Part shown: in pieces, positions 56,085 to 64,000 of the stretch | Numbering within the stretch: position 1 is the first letter of the stretch | Layout: each line of letters opens with the position of its first letter | Assembly: GCA_035235625.1 (NCBI GenBank) | Contig: CP141144.1 | Coordinates: 15,869,014 to 15,933,013, forward strand | Length of the DNA stretch: 64,000 bases | Direction: 5' to 3' | From: Saururus chinensis | Lineage: Eukaryota; Streptophyta; Magnoliopsida; Piperales; Saururaceae | Position numbers and translations under genes: made by a program | Notes under the pieces: generated by a model | The model's input: only the letters and a program-made list of their open reading frames with translations | Databases searched by the model: none | What the model was told of the DNA's origin: nothing

Positions 56085-56737
56085 GTGAATGTGATTTTAT
56101 TCATTCTTCTCGGTTCCAACTTCTCATCCATTGGAGCTTTAAATCTTCACACAAGTTAGTTTTTAAAGATTGAAGAAATTAGGGACTTATGTTGATATAA
56201 AAGTTCATTTTGTGGGTGAAATTCTTGCTGTATTCCTTCTGAAAGAATGACCAATCTCCATTTTTTATGATTTCTCCTTTTAAATGTAACATATTATCAT
56301 ATATGTATGTTTTGTGGGTTTTCTAGTGTAATTAGAAAGCAATCATTTGATGGGAATGTTGTTACTTTTGTCTAGATACATCTTTGCTAAAATGCTGATT
56401 TTTTGCAATGAGATTAGGTGTATTGGATAGTTATAAACTTATAAAATATTTGCTGTTTAGGTTTGCATTTTCATGTTTTGGATGTGTTCCCTTATGCATC
56501 TCATAATAATTCTAAATCCTTTATTTGGGATGATGACTAGGATTGGCTTACATTGTACAATGACATGTAAAAAATACTTTGAAAACTAACTAGTCCTCTC
56601 CCTTAATGGCCCAAGTTTTGTCAGAGGATGGGCAATTTATGTACCAAAGAAGTGACTCCCCTCCATCATTGACTTCGTTGAGAACTTTCTAAATTGTGAC
56701 CTTCCAAAAAGAAAAAGTTATTTTGTGCACATGATTG
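56085..56737. other. Flank between enolase fragment and Gypsy element
   Basis: Probably former enolase intron sequence (T-rich) and unidentified text. It ends with GATTG, the 5-bp target duplicate of the retroelement. Confidence 0.35.
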
Positions 56738-57058
56738 TGTTGTGCACGATTGCACACGATGCTCATGCACACGATGCTCAGACTCTTTTTATTACTTTAC
56801 TGCTTGGATTAGTTAGTTGAACTGTAGCCTTTTACTTATTGGTTCACTTGGTTTTAGATTAAACTATATGAACCGGGCGGGTTGGGTTGGTTTAACTGGT
56901 CCGGTTCACTAGGGGGGGTTGTCTCCCATAAGGGACGGCCTGAACTCTTGTTTTGATTATGCAATTGGTAATTCAGACTTCTCCCCTTTCTTCTACAATT
57001 CTCCCCTTTCCCTGCGCAATCCTCCTTGATATCGATCGTGCCTGCATCGGGCACATCA
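56738..57058 (+). repeat. 5' LTR of the Gypsy element
   Basis: 321 bases, starting TGTTGTGCACGA and ending GGCACATCA. Slightly longer than the 3' LTR because of small length differences. Followed after one base by the primer binding site. Confidence 0.92.
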
Positions 57059-57059
57059 T

Positions 57060-57071
57060 TGGTATCGGAGC
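57060..57071 (+). other. Primer binding site (initiator tRNA-Met)
   Basis: TGGTATCGGAGC matches the plant retroelement primer site TGGTATCAGAGC, complementary to the 3' end of initiator tRNA-Met, with one difference. Confidence 0.85.
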
Positions 57072-57088
57072 TTGTGCAATCCTTGACC

Positions 57089-58330
57089 ATGGCGCATGGC
57101 AAACAGGCTATGGTGCAGGAGACGGCGTCAGAGAAGGAGGCACCAGCGCCGACTTCCACAGACAGTTCGCAGGCCAGTGCCGCTGTCAGCGATGCCCGGT
57201 TGTCAAAAATCCTCACAACGGTGCAAGCTGTTGCAGCCGACCTCGCCAAAGTGAAGGTTCAACAGGATGCCATGGCAGCGCTCTTCATGCCAGTTCTGTC
57301 TGCACCGACCGCTGTCAACTTGGAGAAGGGCGAGCCCTCGCAGGCCCCAGAACCGACTCTGACAGCCACCCCAGTGGCCGCCGGCGTCAATTTGGGGGGC
57401 CGAACCTGTCCTGCAGGCTTTGACGCTGGCCAGACAGCGCTGGGAGGGAGGCGCCAGACCTGGGACACGCGAGGCACACCAGGTGTTCGTGAAAATGCCC
57501 CTATGATGTCGCCCCATCCTAACCACTTCCAAGATGCTAAGGACAAGTGGGACGAGTTTCCTCAGCATGGTGGGGGTCATAGAGCGGGCGCTGAACCCCG
57601 TCTGGCACGACTGCAGTTCCCGTGCTACAACGGGGATGATGACCCGGTTGAATGGTTGTCTAAGGCCGACAAAATTTTCTCCTACCAAGGCACTCATTCA
57701 GAGGCAGAGCGCTTACGCATCGCGGCCTTCCACCTTGATGGCGATGCATCTGTGTGGTTCCAGAGTTTTGAGAAAGAGGTACGATACCCAACATGGGCGG
57801 CCTTTTTTGATGAGCTCTGTGTGCAATTTGGACCAAACGAATTCCAGGATTTCAATGAGATGTTGTCTTCCATGCGCCAGACTACCACCGTCCGTGCATA
57901 CTACACCTAGTTTATGAAGGTGGCCAACCGGCTGCCAGATTGGCCGATCGCCGCCTTGGTGGGTACCTTCAAGCGTGGCTTCAAGCCCAAAATTTCTGAG
58001 GAGATGCGTCACTTTCCCTGCGCCAGTATGCGGGATGTGGTACACCAGGCTCGCATCGAAGAGGAGAAACTAACCAGGCAGCGTAGAGGGGGCCGGCTTG
58101 GACCATTGGGCCGCTCTGCCCCTAGCTCCACTCTTACTCAGCCGCCGGCCAGCAGTGCTATTCCTGGCCAACCCACTCCGCTCCCTTCCACTGTAGGTCC
58201 GATTGTCCAGCATTTAACTCCGGCTCAAATGGAGGAACGCCGTTCAAAGGGGTTATGCTTCCGCTGCAACGAGAAATTTGTACCTGGGCACCGCTGTTCC
58301 GTTAAGGGCAGCCTTCTAGTGGGAGAAGTG
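57089..58330 (+). mobile_element. gag region of the Gypsy element
   Basis: The capsid-type region is recognised by RLQFPCYNGDDDPVEWL and FHLDGDASVWFQSF, and the zinc knuckle near 58255-58300 by CFRCNEKFVPGHRC. Fossil coding region. Confidence 0.85.
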
Positions 58331-58399
58331 GACGATGGCGACACAATTTGTAATGATTCGGCCTTGTCCGCCAGTGACGAGCTCTTGCCGGAGATCTCA

Positions 58400-61300
58400 G
58401 TACATGCGTTCTCTGGGGCTTTTACACCCCGCACGATGCACGTCGAAGGGCTTCTCAAGCGCCAAAAGGTAGCTATCCTGATCGACAGTGGTTCTACTCA
58501 CAATTTTATAAATGACAGGGTTGCCAACCGTCTTGGGTGTTTTGTATCAGACTCCAAGCCGTTTGATGTACTGATCGGTGACGGCAAGCACCTCCGGAGC
58601 AATGGGGTGTGTACGCAGGTTACTTTATCTATCCAGGGCCATGCATTCGTCACTGATCTCTTCCTGTTGCCGACAAAAGGGGCGGATGTTGTATTGGGTG
58701 TCCAGTGGCTCCAGGAGCTTGGCGATGTCGTGTGGAACTTTAGGGAAATGTGGATGGATTTTGCACTACAGGGACAGCGCGTCCGGTTGGAAGGTACGAG
58801 GCCGGGCACTCTTCTCTCCGGCCATTCGTCAAGCAGCTTGTACCGGTATGCCCCCCAAGGGCTCCTCTTACAGCAGCGTGCAGTTATTGAAGTTCCTCAA
58901 GCTATCATGCCGGCCGACCTCAGTGCGTTGTTGACAGATTATGAAGAACTGTTCGCCGAACCCCAGGGCCTTCCGCCTAGCCGCACCCATGATCATCAGA
59001 TTCCGATTACTCCGGGTACCGCCCCAACCAATGTAAGGCCATACCGCTACCCCCATATTCAGAAAGCTGAGATCGAGCGGCTGGTGGCTGATATGCTTCA
59101 GGCAGGAATTATTCGGCCCAGCACAAGCTCTTATTCCTTGCCGGTGCTGCTGGTGCGCAAGAAGGACGGCACATGGTGCTTCTGTGTGGACTACCGCGCC
59201 CTCAATGCTGTGACCGTGAAAGACAAGTACCCGATTCCAGTTATTGAGGAGTTACTCAATGAATTGACAGGCGCGACAATGTTTAGTAAGCTCAATTTGC
59301 GTTCGGGCTATCACCAGATTCGCATGAGTGCTGCTGATGTGCACAAGACAGCTTTTCGGACTCACGACGGTCACTTTGAGTTTCTCGTGATGCCGTTTGG
59401 GTTGACTAATGCTCCATCCACCTTCCAATGCCTTATGAACGACCTCTTCCGCCCATTCCTGCGCCGTTATATCTTGGTTTTCTTTGATGACATTCTGGTA
59501 TACAGCAATTCGTGGGCCGAGCATTTGTCCCACCTCAGGTCGGTTTTCTCAATTCTGCGTGCTCACTCTTTATGTTTGAAACATTCGAAGTGCTCCTTTG
59601 GCAGTCGATAGGTGGACTACTTGGGCCACATTATATCAGAAAAGGGTGTCGCCACCGACCCAGCCAAGGTCACCGCCATGCTGTCCTGGCCTATTCCCAC
59701 CAGCGTTTGCGCACTTCGTGGTTTCCTAGGCCTCACGGGGTACTATCGGCGCTTCATCAGTCGTTATGGGGAAATGGCTAGGCCGCTGACAGCACTGCTC
59801 AAGAGGGGCGCTTTTGCTTAGACTCCAGAGGCACAAACAACATTTGATGGGCTAAAGCACGCCATGGCTTCCACCCCCGTCTTGATCTTGCCCGACTTCA
59901 GAAGGCCGTTTGTGGTCGAGACGGATGCTTCGGACACGGGCTTAGGGGCAGTTTTGTTATAGGATGAGTGTCCCATTGCATATTTCAGCAAAGCCTTGTC
60001 GGGATACGGGCAGATCTTTGTCACTATCTGTCTATGAGAAGGAGATGCTGGCTATCATCCATGCCGTCACCAAATGGCTGCCGTACCTATTGGGTCGACG
60101 GTTCCTAATTAATACTGACCATCAACCATTGAAGTATTTCCTCGAACAGCAGGTGTCCACCCCATCTCAGCAGCGTTGGGTCAGTAAACTTCTGGGTTAT
60201 GACTATGAGGCGGTTTATAAGAAGGGGTCCAACAACACAGTGGCTGACGCTCTTTCCCGTATACCGACATCAGGGTCGTGCCTCACATTCTCTATGCTCT
60301 CTTGTCCTTTTATGGATGAGCTTAAGCAGGCCTATTGTTCTGATGCTTCGACACAGACGTTGATCGCTGCCCTTCAGCAGGACCCGGCTGGTCGGCCATT
60401 TTACACCTGGCGGGACGATTTACTATTCTGGAAGGACCGTTTGTGGGTTCCTAATGTAGCTGATCTGCGCCACCGTATCATATCTCATTTCCATGACTCT
60501 CCGGTTGCTGGCCACGAGCGGGTTTTCCGCACTTACAAACGGGTCAGTCAGAGTTTCTTATGGTTGGGCGTTCGTCGGGCTGTGCATGAGTATGTGACGG
60601 CTTGTGATATTTGTCAGCGCGCCAAGGCGGCCACCACTTCCCCCGCTGGGCTGCTCCAACCCCTCCCGATTCCGGACAAGGTATGGGAGGATGTCTCCAT
60701 GGATTTTGTGGAAGCCTTGCCGCTGGTGCAAGGTAAGTCGGTGATCATGGTGGTGGTTGACCGCCTCTCTAAGTATGCTCATTTTTGTGCGTTGGGTCAC
60801 CCCTTTACGGCTAAAACGGTGGCTGACTTGTATGTTCGGGAGGTGGTGAAGCTTCATGGTATGCCTCGTACCATTGTGTCTGATTGCGATCGTATCTTCC
60901 TTTCTCAGTTCTGGCAAGAGTTCTTTACCTTACAGGGTACGTCGCTTCATATGAGCACTGCATATCATCCTCAGACGGATGGGCAGACCGAGGTCGTCAA
61001 CCACTGTTTGGAGTTGTACTTGAGGTGCTTCACGATGTCACAGCCCCGCCGGTGGTTGCAGCTTCTTCCGTGGGCAGAATGGTCCTATAATACTGCTTAT
61101 CACACGCGTGCTAGTTTCACTCCATTTGAGGTGTTGTATGGCCGTCCTCCCCCTACTATTTTGTCATATGTGCCGCATCAATCTTTGGTGGCTGAGGTGG
61201 ATTATACGCTACAAACTCATGATGAGATCTTGTGCCAGTTGAAGAGGAATTTGGCTGAGGCCCAGAATTGGATGAAGCAGCTCTATGATGGCTGCCGAAC

Positions 61301-61400
61301 TGATCGGGAGTTCCAAGTTGGTGACTTGGTCTATGTTTTTGTCTTACCGCAGCGCCAATCTTCTTTATTCCAACCCGAGCACTCCATGCTTGCTCCCAGG
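58400..61400 (+). mobile_element. pol region: protease, RT, RNase H, integrase
   Basis: The aspartic protease (ILIDSGSTHNF) is near 58480. The reverse transcriptase is about 59000-59700 (the YxDD-type box reads FFDDILVYS near 59490), and RNase H is about 59850-60250 ([13 protein letters not shown] near 59920). The integrase is about 60400-61400, with a zinc-binding HHCC region ending CDICQRAK near 60610 and a core including DFVEALPLV and PQTDGQTEVVN. Fossil; domains are listed approximately. Confidence 0.88.
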
Positions 61401-61439
61401 TTTCATGGTCCATACCCGGTGGAGGCTCGCGTTGGACCG

Positions 61440-61739
61440 GTCGCTTACCGGCTGTCCTTGCCGCCTACTTCCTTGGTTCATTCGGTGTTCCATGTGTCTC
61501 GCCTTCGCCGGTTTGTGGGTGATTGTAGCTTGGCCGTGGATGCGTCCCCTCCACCACTGATGGGTCCTGTTCCGCCCTCTGATCCTGCCCCTGCGTCTGT
61601 TCTTGAGAAGAGGCGGGTGCGTCGTTCGGGTCGCATTGTTACTGAGGTTTTGGTTTCCTGGCAGGGTCAGCCTTTGGAGGATGCGACGTGGCTGCTTGAG
61701 GATGATTTCTTGACTCGTTATCCAGCATGGTCGCCTTGA
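61440..61739 (+). mobile_element. Chromodomain at the end of pol
   Basis: SLVHSVFHVSRLRRFVGD is the integrase tail, and EVLVSWQGQPLEDATWLLED is the chromodomain core (usual text VLVKWKGLPxEEATWE). Chromodomains steer Ty3/Gypsy integration toward marked chromatin. Confidence 0.8.
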
Positions 61740-61770
61740 GGACAAGTCGACTAGCGGAAGCGTGGTGGAG

Positions 61771-62059
61771 TGTTGTGCACGACTACACACGATGCTCAGA
61801 CTCTTTTTATTACTTTACTGCTTGGATTAGTTAGTTGAACTGTAGCCTTTTACTTATTGGTTCACTTGGTTTTAGATTAAACTGTATGAACCGGGCGGGT
61901 TAGGTTGGTTCAACTGGTCCGGTTCACTAGGGGGGGCGGCCTGAACTCTTGTTTTGATTATGCAATTGGTAATTCAGACTTCTCCCCTTTCTTCTACAAT
62001 TCTCCCCTTTCCCTGCGCAATCCTCCTTGATATCGATCGTGCCTGCATCAGGCACATCA
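61771..62059 (+). repeat. 3' LTR of the Gypsy element
   Basis: 289 bases, from TGTTGTGCACGA to GGCACATCA, preceded by a purine-rich tract (AGCGGAAGCGTGGTGGAG), the usual plus-strand primer. Confidence 0.92.
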
Positions 62060-62172
62060 GATTGGCTTGCCTTGACTACTAGTGTACAAAACAAATAAAT
62101 CTATTTTGTCATTAAATATGGTTGGTATTCTAATTCATATTTTCCCTTATCTTTCAATTTGGCCTTGTTGAT

Positions 62173-62695
62173 TAGGAGCTATTTGGGTGTGAAAATTAGG
62201 TAAGATTTTATTGATTCCACCCCCAATTCCATCAGGAGTCACTAGAATCCTAGTTTCACACGAAAGTTGATTCAAGGCAATTTCTAGCTGAAATCACTAA
62301 ATCACCTCAAGAGGTGATTTCGGCTCCAATCCCTACTTTGGGAATTAAAGATTCTGTTAATTTTTAATTGTTACCCCTTATATTGATTTGAGCCTCCAGA
62401 AGTATGGTATATAGGTGGGACCACTTTAAAAGTTTAAAATTACCTACTCATGTGGGATCTTATTTGATATGGCTCATCAATACAAGCACAACAACACCAA
62501 GAACATACATATTCGAGTTCGAGAGAGAGTTATATTAATTTAAAATTTTAGATATAGGTTTGACATATATCATAATTTATTCTAAAAAAATTTCATTACC
62601 AACCTTAATTATTATTTGACGGTGAATCAATGTAATTAACTTCAAAAGATTCTATTTATATTTCTAAAATATTCCACACCCAAACAACCTCTAAA
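62173..62695 (+). repeat. 550-bp repeat family, copy D
   Basis: Starts CTATTTGGGTGTG and ends CACACCCAAACAACC, clear short terminal inverted repeats. Landmarks match copies A-C at 18 kb: AAATCACCTCAAGAGGTGATTT, CCACTTTAAAAGTTTAAA, TTACCTACTCATGTGGGATC, TTGATATGGCTCATCAATA. This is the best copy for defining the family ends. Confidence 0.7.
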
Positions 62696-63530
62696 TACAG
62701 TTGAAAAGGAAGGCAGAGGTGAGACTCGTAGGTCTTTTAAACAACATAAAAGAAGCCTAAGTCTCTATTGAAGACTAGTACCCAATGGAAGTGTAGAACT
62801 TAGACCAACTTACATGATCATTCACATCCCAAAAGTGCAGAGGTGAAAAGGATAAAAGTTATATAAATTTACAAATTACTGCGTACACACAGAATTCAAA
62901 GTCTTTGACACCAATAATTCAAGTTTAGAGCTCCCACATGAATATGGGGGTTCCATATTTTCAACTGCTTTCACTGAGTGTTGTTTATTCCAAAGAAACC
63001 CATCAAGCAGCCTTCATGACAAGAGAATTACTACTTGCATGTAACATTTTCTTCTTGTCGTTCTCCTTCTGGTTTTAATATGCTATCCCATTGGATGTTC
63101 TATGTTTTTTTTATTGATGCAAATGGCTACGCATAAATGAGTGGCTAAAGTGGTTGATCCCCTATCCTGAATGTTTGTTTTGGAGAAGATCAATAAAATG
63201 TCTAAACTTAAATCGTTTATTCAGACTTCCAGCCAATTCAAAATTTCCTCATAATATAAATTTACTCTATATTAAAAATGATTGCTTCAACATAAATGAA
63301 GGCTTCAAAAAGGCATTCAAGAAACTTATCTACCAAAGCCGTAATCTCAAACAAAAGCCATAATATTAAGTAGAAGTCATGAAACATGATCTTATGTGGT
63401 GGTTGTCTACTAAAGCCATCACCTAATACCTAACCTCTATGGTATTTTTATGTAGAAATGAGGATTAACAACCATTCAATCCTATGATACGGATAACATG
63501 ATTGAACGAGTATTTATGATATATGTTCTT
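62696..63530. other. Intergenic, nothing recognised
   Basis: No gene. A 69-codon frame at 63154-63363 shows no family features. Confidence 0.3.
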
Positions 63531-63534
63531 CACA

Positions 63535-63965
63535 TTAGTGTTATTGTAAATTTATACAACATTAGAATAATAGTATAAATTAATTGTAGTTCACTTATTA
63601 TGATTTGATATTTAAAAGCTATTCTTCATATAATACTATAATTTTCCTTTTTATATTAAATCGATAATTTAGTGTTATAGTAAATTTACACTCAGTTTGG
63701 ATCACAGTATAAATTAACTATAGTTCACTTATTATGAATTTCTTTTGAAAAATCATTCTTTATATGACTATAATTTTCCTTCCTATATTAAATGTCTTAT
63801 TGTAAATTTATACTATGCTAGGATCAACATATAAATCAATTGTAGTCCACTTATTATGATTTGATATTGAAAAGTCATTGTTCAAATGACATTATAATGT
63901 TCCTTCCTATATTAAATGTCTTATAGTAAATTTATACTCTATTAGGATCACAATGTAAATCAATT
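63535..63965 (+). repeat. AT-rich tandem repeat, unit about 125 bp, about 3.5 copies
   Basis: GTAAATTTATAC or a close variant recurs at 63546, 63680, 63802 and 63927, each time followed by AG(G)ATCA(CA), GTAG/TAG...CCACTTATTATGA and TTCCTTCCTATATTAAATG. Spacings are 134, 122 and 125. The array may continue past the window. Confidence 0.85.
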
Positions 63966-64000
63966 TACTTCCACCTAGATTAATTTCTTTTCAACTCAAA

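Larger units (their letters stand above)
56738..62059 (+). mobile_element. Ty3/Gypsy chromodomain retrotransposon (Reina-like), full length, broken
   Basis: A 5.3-kb element flanked by GATTG at 56733-56737 and 62060-62064. It has two LTRs, a tRNA-Met-type primer site, gag, protease, reverse transcriptase, RNase H, integrase and a C-terminal chromodomain on the plus strand, in Ty3/Gypsy order (integrase after RNase H). The short LTRs (about 0.3 kb), small size and chromodomain suggest the Reina clade. The coding region is interrupted about three or four times, so it is not intact. LTR divergence is about 2% in substitutions by eye, pointing to insertion roughly one to two million years ago at usual plant rates. 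GC content is well above that of its surroundings. Confidence 0.93.

Overview
This window is plant nuclear DNA: AT-rich, split genes with GT-AG introns, a calcium-dependent protein kinase, a plant-type PPR protein, and a dense load of plant transposon families (Ty1/Copia, Ty3/Gypsy, MULE, LINE, SINE, Stowaway-like and other MITEs). It looks like a flowering plant; the species cannot be fixed from sequence alone. All gene models below were built by eye from splice signals, reading frame and family knowledge.

Four host genes can be supported. (1) The 3' two thirds of a CDPK gene, + strand, 980-4954, whose first exon(s) lie to the left of the window. (2) An intronless PLS-class pentatricopeptide repeat gene, - strand, 6201-8372. 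(3) A complete eight-exon gene, - strand, 21368-26921, for a chitinase-domain-containing protein 1 (CHID1-like, GH18 fold) with an N-terminal membrane anchor. (4) A small three-exon gene, - strand, 52819-53310, for a 95-residue stand-alone subtilase propeptide (inhibitor I9) domain; no single long open frame shows it. A fifth host sequence, 55829-56084, is one exon of a broken plastid-type enolase copy.

Most of the rest is layered repeats. 0-5 kb: CDPK introns carrying a Copia integrase scrap, a 370-bp tandem duplication, a hairpin-forming MITE and a LINE endonuclease scrap. 5.4-6.0 kb: a hAT-like element with a Stowaway-like MITE inside it. 9-16 kb: a 400-bp foldback, then two old LTR-like direct repeats, one split by a 2.7-kb solo LTR with a clear target duplication. 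18-19.6 kb: three copies (tandem plus inverted) of a 550-bp family that recurs at 62.2 kb. 28-31 kb: a decayed MULE transposase with a SWIM zinc finger. 31.8-38.2 kb: several long LTR remnants, one with a striking CpG-rich island. 40.4-43.6 kb: an array of short palindromes with the TTAGCGACG core, 41-bp tandem repeats and pyrimidine tracts hundreds of bases long. 46.7-49.7 kb: a giant inverted repeat that folds into an almost unbroken hairpin with arms near 1 kb. 56.7-62.1 kb: a young, full-length but broken chromodomain Ty3/Gypsy element with matching LTRs and a 5-bp target duplication. 63.5-64 kb: the start of a 125-bp tandem repeat.

The host genes show no shared pathway and no operon-like logic; they are independent plant genes in a repeat-rich region. 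I found no obviously new biological system. The best candidates for something undescribed are the giant hairpin at 46.7-49.7 kb (a possible small-RNA source) and the palindrome/pyrimidine-tract array at 40.4-43.6 kb.
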